DNA of 64,000 bases from Gloeopeniophorella convolvens (taxonomy: Eukaryota; Basidiomycota; Agaricomycetes; Russulales), in NCBI GenBank assembly GCA_022496205.1, contig WTXD01000028.1, forward strand, positions 124,001 through 188,000, read 5' to 3'. The position numbers and the translations under genes are program-made. Of the stretch, positions 1 through 11,963 are shown in pieces. The first letter of the stretch is position 1, and every line of letters starts with the position of its first letter. The notes below the pieces were generated by a model. That model did not search any database and was not told the DNA's origin. It saw only the letters and a program-made list of their open reading frames with translations.

Positions 1-259
1 AATATCGTCCTTTTGGCTGGCGCTGGCGGGAGGGGACCAGGTACCTCTCGATGGTACGATACTGCGTACTGAAGCACTATCCGACATCCCCTCAAGCCAC
101 ACAGTGGCTATAGCACAGGAGCACCAGACTGGACCAGCGGGGAATCATTCCTGAGACGATTCAGGTAGATGAAAGAAGCTACCGAAAAGCGCAGATGGTT
201 CTCTAGAGGTTCGCCGTACCCGTGGGCACATACGCCACCGCCACTGACTTTCGGGTATG
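1..259. other. left edge, no gene seen
   Basis: This is the 3' flank of the minus-strand DUF6534-like gene. I see no coding signal, RNA gene or repeat in it. Confidence 0.4.
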
Positions 260-1890
260 TTACAAAGGTTCCTCAATGCGGATTGAAATCTCCTGGGGTG
301 GCGAACTCGGAACGATACATGCCATGTCATATGGCAGTGTAGCCATCCCCCCGACCGGTACCGTGAGTGTTGAGACATACGTCGTGCGCGACCCGTCTGC
401 TAGCGGTATCCGGGTGTTCCTTGTAGATATCAGACACTGCGTTTTCTCTATGTACAATACAGGATCCACTTACAGCATATAGAAGAGCGATAGCACATAT
501 AGCTTTCCCGTCATCGCCATAAGCACCGGATACCAGAGTGTTGGGTTGCGCTGGTGTAATGTCCGCTGTCAGTGCCGACTCTTTGCATCCAATGACCTGG
601 AATGGTGCCGGGAATGTATCAAATAATGGGTTGGACTAGGGCCCTTACCGGATGCAAAGTAGAATTCTCAATATAAATGACGGCTAGGCAGATAGAACAG
701 ATGGTTGGAGGGACCGCCGACTGCCATGCGACAGTGATTAGACGCGAGATCCGCTAGTGGTGGATTGAGAAACGTTTTCCCCCGCGTAGTTGGTAGACTG
801 ACCCTGCGTATGTGCTCCGAGTATACCCGCTTCATCGATCGAGTGAGGTAGAAGAGCACTGGATGTATTCAATGACGTCAGCCATGCGAATCCAAGCTGA
901 GACCGAACACACATATTCCAGTGAGCATGAAGTCCAAGACTGGGGAACTGGGTGAGATCCTGAAGATACGTTCGAAAGCGGAGACGGTACCTGCAGGGAG
1001 GACTATACACATCAGAACTGTTCAGAGTCGGCCTTAGTCCCAGATGCACCATACTAAGAACGGCCTGATCCAACACTCACATGGATACGCTATGAAGGGC
1101 TTAGGGTAACGAACATCATGCCCCGCATCGGTGGCCTCGAATCTGAACGAGATGACGGTGCCCCAAATCGACATCGCGATCGAGGACAATAGAAGCAGCA
1201 CCAGCGGACCCTGGGGATAAGTTGGGTTAAGCCGATCATCAGAGAAGCGAAGTAAAAGACCAACAATAATGTACATGTTTTTGCCGACGATCTGGCTTGC
1301 TTGATCAAAAGATGGTATGAGAAAGTGCAGAGAAGTGCGCACGTAATAACACCGCCGAATCATCAATGCCTGGATAGGCACTGCTATAGGCAGAGTCTGC
1401 GAACGCAGGAGACTTCAGGGTGAATTTGAAAAATCCGACTAGCTACGCACGAGGATAACGTGGATGAAATCGGCCCAAGTTGGAGTAAACTGGAACACAA
1501 CGACCAGTCAAAGAATAAACAACGTCCTGATAGTCAGAGACTCTGGGAGGGGCAATAAATAAGTACACGCACGAGCTGTCCAAAATGTTGTACATAGTTT
1601 CGCCAAACGGACGCAAAACAGATGCCCGTCTGCACGCTTTCGCGAGGACCCGTTGTCAATCAGTACCGCAGCTCGAAAGCGAGATGTGATGAAGATACGC
1701 ACAAGCCGACGGTAGCCACAAATATTACGAGCAGCGACATGAATATGCCTTCGGTATGCTCTGCGGTAGACAACCACCGAGAGAGCTGTGAGATAACGAG
1801 GCCTGTTTCCAAGCCCTGGATGAAAAGGCCAACTATGCCTGGGGCGATGACGTTGCCCTGACTCTGTGCGAGATCAGCCGGCGAGGCCAT
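260..1890 (-). pseudogene. DUF6534-like multi-pass membrane protein gene, frame-damaged
   Basis: The first exon starts MASPADLAQSQ and continues IAPGIVGLFIQG, the usual N-terminus of the large agaricomycete family of seven-TM proteins with a DUF6534 C-terminal domain (function unknown). Later exons read GICFASVWRNYVQHFGQL, PIQALMIRRCYY, IVGKNMYIIVG, VLFYLTRSMKRVYSEHIRR and TLWYPVLMAMTGKLYVLS, in the family's order. The last exon ends ISIRIEEPL and a stop at 260. Introns are short with GT-AG ends. Near position 880 the reading changes frame between MADVIEYI and VLFYLTRS, as if one base were missing, so the copy is a recent pseudogene or has an assembly indel. The family assignment is from memory of the pattern. 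Confidence 0.6.
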
Positions 1891-2964
1891 CTTGTTTCAT
1901 GAAAATCCGCGAGATCAGGTGCGTAGACGCGAGATGTGTGAGGGAAGAAAAGACGAGACCTGGTCGATACAGTAAGTTCAAGTAAGCGTATAGATTGCTG
2001 ACGCGATGCTCCGAGCTCGAGGCCTGTTGCTCGTGTAGAAGATGTCGTTGTCTGCAGGAAGGCGCCGCAGAAGGCTTTACGTTCTAGCAGCCGCCCAGAG
2101 CATAACATACACCCGTCCGTGCCTCGCTGCGACGGGTGACTCTGTCCTCGTAAGCATGCTCCCAATTTATCACCTAATACGTCTATTCCGATGATAACAC
2201 CAGATTGACCCGGCTTTCGCCGTCAACGAAGCGACAGAACTGGAATGCAGGCGTTGCCATTCGTAGGACAGAATCCGTAAGAGCTCATGAAGTGGCGCTG
2301 AAAAATGAATCGATGATGGATGGAGGTATCTATATCAGAACTGTCGCCGTGACCACAACGCGAAGTTCATTGAAGGGTAGCGGGCCGGAGAACCCGGGGT
2401 AAGCTGCTCTGACCTCAGTCTCTCCCTTCGATCTCAAGATCTCAACTCTGGCCCTTGCGCGACTTATTTATAGCTTTCTGCGCCGGCCAATAAGCTCAAA
2501 ATATGTGTACTACAGCTACCAAAACCGTAGGCCCTTTTCCACTTCTCGGGAATACAGGCCGGGGTCTCAATTAAGTGTTTGGTTACTGATGCAGAGAAAT
2601 CCGCCTGCCAACACAAAATGATAACCCCAGCGTCAAGGACTTAGCACTTAACCCCCCTGCTCCGCTCAGGTTACGTCAAAATTGCGTGTAAGTATCTGGG
2701 GACAACCGGCAGAGGCCTACGGTTTCGGTTTTAACTGTAACCAAGGAGAAACGTTGCTCAATGCGCTACGGGGATCCAGGCGCCGGGCCAACTTGTGACG
2801 TAGCCTCAAGTCGACATGAAGTCGTGTGATTTGTGGGACTGGGGTCGTGTGGAAGGCCCCGCTAGCTCCAGTTAATGCCGCAGCGGCTTTGGGACGCTCC
2901 GAAATATATAAAAACAGTGCGCTTGCTGTGGTCTGACAGGGCCAAGTAAAGCGCCTCAACTGAC
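1891..2964. other. intergenic region with a TATA-like element
   Basis: No coding signal is convincing here. An AT-rich TATA-like stretch (aaatatataaaaa, near 2910) lies about 55 bases before the ATG of the small heat-shock remnant and could be its core promoter. I did not see a clear heat-shock element (repeated nGAAn). Confidence 0.3.
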
Positions 2965-3496
2965 ATGTCACTTACTCACTGGCATAACGGCTACCCTTCT
3001 ACCTCCGAACGCATCTTCGACGAGGTGTTCAACCCTCGTGCTTACCGCCGCGAACGGCACATGGATGCCTTCCGCCCTAAGTTAGCACTGCCAGAATGTT
3101 CCTCAAGCATTAGGGTGCTTGCTGTCATCTGATGTCGCGTAGGATGGATGTCCACCAGGATACCAACAATGTCAATCTCATTCGAACTTCCAGGGATACA
3201 GAAGGAGGATGTGGCGATCGACGTACACAATAATATGCTGACAGTTTCTGGAGAAAGTAAACCACGATGAGGAAGGTTATGGAGTCCACGAGCGCCACTT
3301 CGGCAAATCTTCGCGGTCGTTGTCGCTCCCGCAGAGCGTTAAGGTGAACTCGGGCCCCATTCCCTAGCGTCTATATCTGATGACTTTGTCCTTTAGAATG
3401 ATGAAATCAGAGCTTCTATGGCTGACGGCGTTTTGACCGTAGTTTTTCCCGAGGTATACGCCTGAGACCGCGTCGGCCAGGATCGCTATCGCCTGA
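2965..3496 (+). pseudogene. small heat-shock protein (HSP20/alpha-crystallin) remnant
   Basis: The start reads MSLTHWHNGYPSTSERIFDE, the N-terminus common in fungal HSP20 chaperones. The alpha-crystallin domain follows in pieces: MDVHQDTNNV, SFELPGIQKEDVAIDVHNN, MLTVSGESK, HDEEGYGVHERHFGKSSRS, LSLPQSVK, then after a GT-AG intron NDEIRASMADGVLTVVFPE and TPETASARIAIA-stop. HSP20 proteins are ATP-independent holdases in the cytosol. Here the frame shifts at about 3170, 3260 and 3452, and the expected first-intron donor after FRPK has no GT. A functional product is therefore unlikely. Identity of the family is secure; expression is not implied. Confidence 0.8.
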
Positions 3497-3830
3497 GTGC
3501 ATGGGAAATAACGTTCGTGCTGAGTAGGAGTCTAAAGAGCGTATGAGTGGGGTGTACAGAACCCCAGTAGGCGATGTGTTCTCGATGTACCGTCAATTAT
3601 TGGTCAAATATAATTTGCAGCTTGAGCGTTGATACAGGCTGAGATGAGCAATGGGGAGCAGTAATGAAAAATAAAAGAAGAGTCCGTGTTAAAGGTGAAT
3701 CGACAACATATCGAAGATAATATATACGCGCGCGAGATGTACAATTTCGATCTCCTGAAGGGAAACCGCTATGGACCTGAAACCGGTCATCGCTGACAAT
3801 AGTGAGATGTGATTGAACTACCGTCCCTGC
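3497..3830. other. intergenic, nothing recognised
   Basis: Spacer after the HSP20 remnant. It contains only short AT-rich runs and a small alternating cg stretch near 3729. I see no gene. Confidence 0.3.
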
Positions 3831-4513
3831 CTACTCCTTTGCCGGCGGGGCAGGGGGTATACCTAGATCTGCGGATGCCTCTGCTCTCGATCTTCCCATG
3901 CTCTGCAACTCCGCGGACGGCAAGCGCGGTGCACTTTCCAGCTCATCACTGTCATCATCCAGATCTTCATCTTCCAGGAACGAGCTTGCGGATGGGCCGT
4001 CATCCTCCGAGAGACGCACGGCACCTTCTTGGCGTGTCCACGTCTTCAATCTGATGGGAGATGAGCACGGGCATACACGCAGGCAATACGCAAGCCGCAC
4101 TGATGCGCAACAACAGTCCTCAGTCGGTCAGACCTCCTCCAGATAACAAAAAGGGCACAGAGGGTGGCGGTAGTGAAGAGGAGCAGGAACGGGAACGAGC
4201 CTATGGGCTGCGGTTTCGGCGCTGGGCGAGCCTCTGTGCATCACGTCAGCCAACTTCTTGAGTATAAGCCATGCACAGCATTCCCAACCTCCTGGATGAC
4301 AAGGAGCCATGTGAGATCTTTTGGACGGGGTTTCTGGAGATGGACAGTGTATTGGTAGGTGAAAGGAGGTAAGATCTTGAGACGTTGAGACGGAGGCGGA
4401 AACGGTGGCGTCCGGCTCCTGGGATCACGTGTTAGCAGCCGGCCCTGAAGCAACGCACCGGTTACATAAACGGCGCAGAATTTTTTCAACATATTTTCTG
4501 CTTCGACCTTCAT
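3831..4513 (-). CDS. possible membrane protein gene with acidic tail, unidentified
   Basis: Read on the minus strand, this stretch has three suggestive segments: an open segment YQYTVHLQKPRPKDLTWLL, a very hydrophobic segment PFLLLFTTATLCALFVIWRR near 4165, and an acidic, serine-rich C-terminal frame (SSFLEDEDLDDDSDELE) ending at a stop at 3831. The order (soluble, one TM, charged tail) suits a single-pass or multi-pass membrane protein. The segments lie in different frames and would need introns or have frame damage. I do not recognise the family. The exon structure is not established, and chance open frames are a real alternative. Confidence 0.25.
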
Positions 4514-5095
4514 GAGTACCCTTTGACGTCGGTGTGCGGAATTGGACCTACTGGTTCACGGATGCTTGCTTTGTCAGTGGCCGTTGCCGTCCTGCTTATG
4601 CTCAAGGAGACCAGAAAGTTTAGCGAATACACTCAAGACTCCGTGTATCTTTGATTCCATGGTTGCGAGGTAAGCGTGCTGTTTTGCACCTCCCTAGCTC
4701 CCCTTGCTTCGAGATGAGACATTCAGTTATCCCTGTCTTAAGACACAATGTCGAGAACTGTTTCAAACTTTTCTGATATCTTCTTCACCGATTGGTTGCT
4801 GTCGCACGGGCTAACAGCTACCTTGTCCGCAGTTCCCAAAGCCCTCTGCATCACGGTGTTCAATCTAAGATTCGTATCGCGTCGACCATTTCATGTATCA
4901 TGATAGCTTCCTTGGTAAAATGTACGCCTGAATACGACTTCCGTCTAGCATTCGCACCTATGATCCCGCCGCCATTCTACAGTCTACTGTCGGCGACACC
5001 GACTCCGGTACACCCGCCCGCGTTGCTCTCACTCTGCCAATAACACCATTTTTAAGCCCCTTTGCGCTCGCACCTCTTACTCTTTACTTTCCTTC
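4514..5095. other. intergenic / upstream region
   Basis: Pyrimidine-rich sequence increases toward the ATG at 5096, as is common upstream of basidiomycete genes. No further gene is supported. Confidence 0.3.
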
Positions 5096-6222
5096 ATGAT
5101 CATCCCGGACGGGAACACGCCGTTACGCAAGGGCAACGCCCCTACTCCGCCTGCGTACAACAACCACTGGAGCACTTCGAGATACATTCCTATCCCTACT
5201 GAAGACTTTGCTACCCCGAGAACCTGCCCAGAGGGCGCTTCATCAAAGCATTCTTGGTTACTGTCCTCATTTGGGCCCTCGTCGGTATTTTCATATCTTC
5301 CTTCGTTGACGTGGTGAGTAGGCGCCATAGACGGATGCGATGGGTAAGTCCTTATGCGCGTGCTCTGCACGCCCCAAGTTGTGAACGATGTTAATATGAG
5401 CACCATCAAGGATGGTATAAGTTCCCCTGCATACGAAGATGGCGACATCGACGATTGCGTATTGTGGGTCAGCGCGTCCGACCGCGCCCGCTCGCGTCTC
5501 CCGAGGTTCCACTCCGGCCATTGGTCACGGAGGGACAGTTTGTGCTTCTCGATCACCATAGAACTTCTGTCCAAACATAACGCGATCCGCAGGTACCCTG
5601 CGTTCGGTGCGGAATTACCCAAATTCGCCGTCCATATCAAGGACCTATCTACACTTCGTTTCGGTGGAGTGTCTCTCCAATCAACGGATAGCTCGATCGA
5701 GATAACAGTAAGTTTCGTTGTCTTACACTGAATATATTTGTTGAGTGTCTGCAGGGTCTCGTCGCCAAGGAACTGCTCTTGCGAGCGACAAACAGCGCTG
5801 TTGGTGGCGTTTTCAACACGTCAGACACCTTCACTATCGAAACAACGATCGCACCGGTTTCGGTGAGAATCGCTACAAAAATCGGCGACAGCTAGGCAAG
5901 GTAACAAAAGTGTTTGTAAAAAGGATCAACAGGTCTGTTCTCGTGTTTTTATGGCTGCGTCGTTTACTGATGCATGCGACTAGGCACATCGAGGCCGACT
6001 TGCCTTTGGTGGCAAGTTCAAAGTCGGGAACAGGTGGTTCGTTTGACGTGCATACGCGCACCACCAACTAACATATTGAAGCTGTGTACGCTTTCCTCGA
6101 CACCGCATATGAGGGCGCGTTCTCCATGGAAACTACGTACGCAACGCCAGTCCTCGATCCTCGGGGGACGTTGAAGATCTTTCAGGCCTTGGACGCCGAC
6201 GGAGCGTGGCGACGCAGCTGAT
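5096..6222 (+). pseudogene. DUF7330-like protein gene, degenerate
   Basis: The start MIIPDGNTPLRK with a Pro/Ser/Tyr-rich N-terminus is followed by a single TM helix (RFIKAFLVTVLIWALVGIFI). After an intron come ELPKFAVHIKDLSTLRFGG, VSLQSTDSSIEIT, then GLVAKELLLRATNSAVGG with VFNTSDTFTIETTIAP, and finally AYEGAFSMETTYATPVLDP. This order matches the membrane-anchored, beta-solenoid-like DUF7330 proteins that are multiplied in agaricomycetes (function unknown). The TM segment is one base out of frame with the N-terminus (near 5218). An in-frame TAA at 6069-6071 interrupts the last domain just before HIEAVYAFLDTAYEG. Both breaks argue for a pseudogene. Confidence 0.6.
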
Positions 6223-6629
6223 CGCAATAAAGATGCAGGGAGACATCAGGTGGGTACCGGAGAGCAGTAGGTTCGCATTCGGGCTTAGCGAAGCTCCAAA
6301 CGACTAACGGCCAGGTCGGCTTGACCATCTGAGGACTCTTTTGAGGTTGGATCACGTTATTCGTATGGACATCTGCACGTTCTAACAGATGTATTATCAC
6401 TCTCAATTGCTACACGACAACTGTTCATGTGTCTTGCCCAGTGGTGGGATACGCACTTTCGATCCGAAGCGCCATCACCGAACGATAATGGCATTTACAT
6501 AATATCGGCCGTGGCCGACTACTCGCAGCACCGTGGGTACAATACAATATCCTGTTACATAAATACAGGTTGCCCTTCCCAGCGCCTGCCTCCTGACACT
6601 AACCTCCTGGACTCGTTCCCTGCCGCAGC
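6223..6629. other. intergenic, nothing recognised
   Basis: Region between the DUF7330-like remnant and the P450 start. It holds the presumed P450 promoter, but no TATA box was identified. Confidence 0.3.
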
Positions 6630-8708
6630 ATGGCCGATGGGTATTTCTCAAGAGAGCCGCTCCTCGTTGGTATATTTTCTGCGATTTTCTTGTTCGTTGT
6701 CTGGTACAGAAGGAGGGATCCCTTGGTCAGTCCCGCGTGTTTGACCACTGTGACGTTCTGCGTAACTGACCACCAGCCATTAGCTCTATGCCATCCCAAC
6801 TGTAGGCTTCTCGGATCCGATCCTCTCTTACTTCTCCGCCTTTCGCTATATCTTTGATAGCAAGAGAATGATCGGGGAAGGCTGTGCAAAGGTTCGTCGT
6901 AATATTTCGGAAGTTGATACAGCATCTTATACCTTGCAGTATAAACCTGGACTTTTCAAGATTGCTTCTTTCCGGAGATGGACCGTGTTTGTTACATCTA
7001 CTGAACACATTAAGGAAATGAGGAGAGCGCCCGATGATGTCCTATCTTTCCTTGAGCCGGTCGCGGACGTACGCCGTATCTTTTGACGATTCGTTTTCGT
7101 CGCTCATCGCCTGTGCTAGAGCGTCCAACCCGACCACACACTCGATCTCATCGTCAAAGACGACGATTACCATCTCCATATCATACGCACCAAGCTGACT
7201 CGCAGCATTCGCAACACTTTCGATGATCTCCACGATGAGATCACGGCCTCTTTGGACGACGTGATGCCCGTATCTGGTGATGGTGAGTGGGGACTAGCCG
7301 AATGCAACTTCGGCTGCTTACTGGATGGTCAGATTGGGTCAAGATACCCATGCTGGAAACGTTGCAAAAGGCGATATGTCGTATCGCGAATCGTGTGTTC
7401 GTTGGTGCTCCTCTATGTACGACCGGTCCCCTGGCGCCTGCGCCTGGTCAACGCTGATGGATCGAAGGCAGAGATCATGACTACCAGCAACTCAACCTGA
7501 ATTTCGCGACCAAAGTTATGACATTCGCTACGATCTTTAGTTTTTTCCCCGAGTCATTGAAACCGTGTGTCCTTGTTCCCACGCTCACCTACCATGCGTG
7601 TCTCACACCGAGTTCAGGATCGTGAAGCGTATGCTTTCGAATCTTCCTTCCCAATTTCGCAAGGAGATGGAATTCCTCAGACCCATCGTTGAAGAACGGT
7701 TTGCAAGGTTGGATGAGCTTGGCGACGAGTGGGAGGATAAGCCGGTTCGTTGCACTCTAGCTCTCGTCCCCCTTGCTACTTGCTCACACAGTCGTGAGTC
7801 AGAACGACTTCCTCATGTGGCTCATGAGTGAAGCCAAAGGCCCGGAACGATCACTTGAAGGCTTGGCGCGTCGAATGCTCACTATCAACTTCGCCGCTGT
7901 TCACACGACTTCTCAGGTAAGTTACCTTTCCCCCCGACCCGATCGAGCAACATACGTTGACCCTCTCCCCTTTCCCACGACGTCTAGACAACTGTACAGG
8001 CACTATATCGTCTTATTGCACACCCAGAGTTCTTGGAAGGCCTCCGCCAAGATATCGAAGCTGCCGTTGCGGAGGAGGGCTGGACGAAGGCCGGTATGGA
8101 CAAGATGCTCAAGCTCGACAGCTTCTTGCGAGAGAGTCAGAGACTACACGGACTGGGTCTCCGTTCGTGAAGCTTTTTCTTTATCGCCGGCCTGGTGTTA
8201 AGCTCTGTTCAGTCTCGTTCACCCGCCGGACGTTGCGTCCGTTCCCGCTTTCGAACGGTACTACCATTCCTGCGGGAGTCAATGTGACGATTCCAGTTCT
8301 TGCTACTCACCAGGATCAGGATATCTACACTAATCCAGAGAGCTTTGACGCGTTCCGCTTTTCCAAGCTTCGCGAGACCGACGTCGATGCCACGATGGGC
8401 AAATATCAGGCAGTTTCTACCTCTCCGGAGAACTTGCCCTTCGGACATGGACGGCACGCGTGGTGAGTACACCATAGAACACGCCTAAAACACGCTCTAT
8501 CCCGATTGATTGTATCTGACGCATCCACTTTTCAAACAGTCCCGGACGCTTTTTCGCGGCGAATGAGGTCAAGGCCTTGCTTGCAGCCCTCATTACACGA
8601 TACGATCTTAAGTTCGAAGATGGGAAGGAGATGCCATCAGATATATGCTTTGCTACGATGCTTATCCCGAGGAACGTGAACGTGATGTTCAGGAAGCGTC
8701 AGAAGTAG
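6630..8708 (+). CDS. cytochrome P450 monooxygenase, 11 exons
   Basis: An uninterrupted model of 503 aa can be read by hand from exons 6630-6725, 6784-6891, 6940-7068, 7120-7282, 7333-7416, 7468-7564, 7618-7744, 7803-7916, 7988-8162, 8213-8462 and 8540-8708, all phases agreeing. An N-terminal TM anchor (LLVGIFSAIFLFVVWYRRR) points to the ER membrane. Landmarks follow in order: the I-helix region NFAAVHTTS, the K-helix ExxR in RESQR, the PERF-type FDAFRFSK, and the haem loop FGHGRHACPG, whose Cys codon is split by the last intron. RRAPDDVLSF and VFVGAPLCRD are typical of basidiomycete P450s often labelled ent-kaurene oxidase-like. The enzyme would use O2 and electrons from P450 reductase; the substrate cannot be told. 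It is one of the few clean genes in the left flank. Confidence 0.9.
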
Positions 8709-9019
8709 CACTATCCACTTCTATTTTGACGACCCTGTCACCGTTGTGTATCACAGGAGTCCTTAGTACTTATTCAGGGACGCTCTACACATTTGCATCG
8801 GTTCACGGCCTCCCACGACCTTCAGGTTGAGTTTGCACGAGACTCCTCGAGCACCAACACTAGTTCAGATAGCGAGAGACTCTACCTCCCGCGGTCTGTT
8901 GATGCAGACCAACCTTCCCCTTTGATTCAAAAGAATTCATGCATCGCCCGATCGCAACTACTTAGATATCGTGATCACATCCAGACTTGTAAAGGATTGT
9001 AAGTGCCACGGCCGCTGCA
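8709..9019. other. convergent intergenic region
   Basis: Shared 3' flank of the P450 (+) and the F-box gene (-). No other gene is visible. Confidence 0.35.
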
Positions 9020-10738
9020 TCAGCCTTCTACAGACTCGAACTCATCTCCGGTGCCATCGTCAGTCTCAGCATCCTTTTCCCCCTCTGAACCGTCGTCTGG
9101 GTCGCAAAAATACCTTCTGCGAGGCGGAGTGAGCCAGTGAATCTCGTCCGCGAGACCCTGCAGAGCCGAGGCCCATCTTGGTTTATGCGGGCACCTCTTG
9201 ATCACGAGCTCGGATAACGTGAGCCCCTTCTGATTGCGCGCGTACAATGCGCCTGCAAGCATCTGGTAACCACGCAGAGCACCGTCGGCGCGTTGGCATA
9301 TGAGGAACTCCCAAGGCAGTCGGAGCTGAGCGAGAGCGGGGAAAAGGGGTCGGATCTCTCCACCGGGGGATGCTGGCGTACCAGCCAATCCTCTACAGAC
9401 GCCATCGAGGAGGCGGGGATCCAGCCTGGCCGTAAAGAGCTCAAGGAAGCTCAGCCGCTCGCATTGACGGAGCACGTCCCGCCACGTCTCCCATTCTGCA
9501 AACTCGGGGAGGTCGAGCTCGAGATGCTCAAGCGCATGCAGCGGGAGACCCCCGATCAGGGGTAGATGATACTCTCTAGAGAGCTTTAACGTGAGGTCCG
9601 GATCTCCTACCACCCACCCAGCGTTGTTGTCTTCGGTTTCTCCCCGTTTGCACCGCAGTCTAATGTCCGAATGAGGCCACTCATACTCATTCGGGGAAAT
9701 GAAGAGCGAGTAAATAGGCCTGGACGAAAAGTTGAGATGAGAGTAGAGGGCCGTCGCAAGGCTCTCAAGGGTTGCGCCAGTTTCGCTAGGGTCCACGGTG
9801 TTCCCAAATGATTCGAAGGCGAGATAGAGGCGTGCGTTATCGGGGAGTTGGATATGCTGCAAGACTTCGGTGACTGCGCACATGCTATCTCTCAATTCCA
9901 GTACTTTGACGTGCGGCAGGTCTATTAGAAGACGCGAGGGCGTAGGCATACGGGGATAAGGGAGAACGAAGGTAAGGGATAGGCAGGAGATGGAGGGGAT
10001 AGTTCTGAGGAAGCTATAGAACTGTTGGACGGTGGGGATCCGAAAAAGGGTCTGGAAGTCCGTCCCGTGGGGCAGGGATGCGATGCGCGTGTAGAGATGT
10101 GTTAGGGTCCCGGTGATAAGAGGCGATGACCAGGGTAGTAACATCGCTGAGGTGCTCAGATAGTTAAGCTTGGGACAATGCCCGCCAAACAGAGTATGGG
10201 GGAGAATTCTGTATTCTCCAACATAGTCTGCTTCCCCAAAAATCTCAAACCTCTCCAGGAGGGGCGCGGGCGACGTGAGCATCTGCATTGCCAGATCCGA
10301 GAAGAGGAAGGAGCCGGAGATATGGAGGGTTTTGATGCGCTCCGTATGGGATTGCAGGAGCGAAGAGAACTCTATGAGTATGTGGCCTGGGTGGCCGTGA
10401 GAGCCCCACAGCTCGACTTTAATGGGCAGCTTCCTGGAGCGCTCCAGGAATGCCATCGCACAGGAGAGCCCGTACCGTAAATTGACTTTTGTCCAAAGTC
10501 CAGGCCTATCGAGTGCAACGCGTCTCCACCGGCGACAGACGTGAGTGACGACGAGCCATGTTGGGTAGCGCAATTCTCCAGACTTCCGATCGCGCGTGAT
10601 GTATTGAGTATCGTAGTCGTCGAATACTAGTTCGAATATCTGGTAGAGGATATCCACGGGCGCTTGCGACGGCAGAGCTGGCTGATGGACGGGCGTCCCT
10701 CCTATGGTGTGAGGGTCTGCGCTCTGGGAGGCGTCCAT
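9020..10738 (-). CDS. F-box/LRR-type protein
   Basis: A single 572-aa open frame. The F-box reads PVDILYQIFELVFDD, then TWLVVTHVCRRWRRVALDRP and GLWTKVNL, the standard agaricomycete form. It is followed by a long leucine-rich region (for example HVKVLELRDSM, LHALEHLELDLPEF, RLSFLELFTARLDP) and an acidic tail (DDGSEGEKDAETDDG). F-box proteins recruit substrates to SCF ubiquitin ligases through Skp1. I chose the Met at 10738 because just upstream lies an apparent 5'UTR intron: donor gtaagc near 10819 and acceptor cttag near 10755. The frame upstream of this Met would otherwise begin inside that intron. Hundreds of such genes occur per genome, so the substrate is unknown. Confidence 0.85.
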   Translation of the reverse strand: MDASQSADPHTIGGTPVHQPALPSQAPVDILYQIFELVFDDYDTQYITRDRKSGELRYPTWLVVTHVCRRWRRVALDRPGLWTKVNLRYGLSCAMAFLERSRKLPIKVELWGSHGHPGHILIEFSSLLQSHTERIKTLHISGSFLFSDLAMQMLTSPAPLLERFEIFGEADYVGEYRILPHTLFGGHCPKLNYLSTSAMLLPWSSPLITGTLTHLYTRIASLPHGTDFQTLFRIPTVQQFYSFLRTIPSISCLSLTFVLPYPRMPTPSRLLIDLPHVKVLELRDSMCAVTEVLQHIQLPDNARLYLAFESFGNTVDPSETGATLESLATALYSHLNFSSRPIYSLFISPNEYEWPHSDIRLRCKRGETEDNNAGWVVGDPDLTLKLSREYHLPLIGGLPLHALEHLELDLPEFAEWETWRDVLRQCERLSFLELFTARLDPRLLDGVCRGLAGTPASPGGEIRPLFPALAQLRLPWEFLICQRADGALRGYQMLAGALYARNQKGLTLSELVIKRCPHKPRWASALQGLADEIHWLTPPRRRYFCDPDDGSEGEKDAETDDGTGDEFESVEG

Positions 10739-11963
10739 GTGCGAGACTGCTACACCTAAGATGGCGACAGCGTAAGACAATCAGAAGCTAGACTCCGAGA
10801 CCAGACATTTGCTTACCTTAGGTGAGGTTGAGAAGATACGTGAAGACTCGAAACTCCTTTTGATCGCCAGAGGCAGTTTGAATGGCGCAAGAGAAATGGG
10901 AAGATGCAGGTAAAAGGGCCGGGGGAGAGGGGGGGGAGGCTTTTATACGACGCTGGCAAAATGTGGATGAGACTGCGTTTGTGCACCTGGTGAATTAGGC
11001 AGCCACGCATTGTTTAGTGTCACACCGATCTGTGCCACCTTGAGACCGAGATTGTTGACTTGGCCGACTGGATCTCGCGCGGGCAAGTCGTGGCATGGGG
11101 TTGCGCATGGGCCTGGGTGCCACCCGACACTCTGTTGAACTCAGTCACATAATCCATGCGGCGGCTTGCAACGGCCCAAGCGAGTGGAAGGCTCATATTT
11201 GACTAGCTCCCGTATTGTGGCCTCGATCGAGTGAGTGGCTTATAGTTGACCGAAAACTATGCCATCCTTTGAATCCGCGGTCACATGAGCACGTCTCGTT
11301 CATCACAAAGACTATGGCATGGACCGCGGTGTCACCATTGGGCCTCGAGTGGTCGGGTCAACACTCACAATCATAATAGCCGACGTCAGGGCCTGGTTCG
11401 TTGTGAATCATCTGCGTAGATCTACGTCCCCCAGAATCCCGGAGTTGTCTCAGACGTCTGAAGTTCACCGTTTTGTTCCATCGTGTCACGATCTTTGGTC
11501 TACGAGCCGCACGAATCCCTTCTCAGGCGATGCCGGCAAGGTTTGGTTGCTATGGGACCGGGGGCGGCTTGGTGATGGTCACATTGTGTACCGTGGGGTA
11601 TGTGGGTTGCTCCGTACCGGCCGTCTTGCAGTGAGGCTCCGTCTCGCATGCCACCTCGATACCGTCGAGAATGATAGGAAAGCATGCTGAGAGTAGACTG
11701 CGACAACCATTTTATCACAAAAGAGGCGAATGCGGCACACTGTTTGTTGTGCCCGCTAATGGTGCATGCATGTGGCCCAGAAGGCTCACCATAACGGTCG
11801 GTGCTTACCCTCACTTGCGATCGCACACCAAGCTGACCTTGACTCAGAGGCTGAGAAACGATGCGTGCGTATGACACGACTTGTGCCAAGTCCTTGAGAA
11901 TCATACCCGACAGACAGACCACTTTGTGATGATGCACCGGAATATATTGCACGAGAACCTGCT
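10739..11963. other. intergenic; 5'UTR intron of the F-box gene, otherwise nothing
   Basis: About 10755-10819 carries GT...AG signals on the minus strand consistent with a leader intron. The remaining 1.1 kb has scattered short open frames on both strands with no family pattern, so I annotate nothing there. Confidence 0.35.

Noticed and set aside
5077..5640. 187-aa minus-strand frame
   Set aside because: It is antisense to the DUF7330-like exons, whose plus-strand reading matches a known family pattern.
11319..11690. 123-aa plus-strand frame in the intergenic region
   Set aside because: No family pattern, no intron structure, overlaps another frame; treated as chance.
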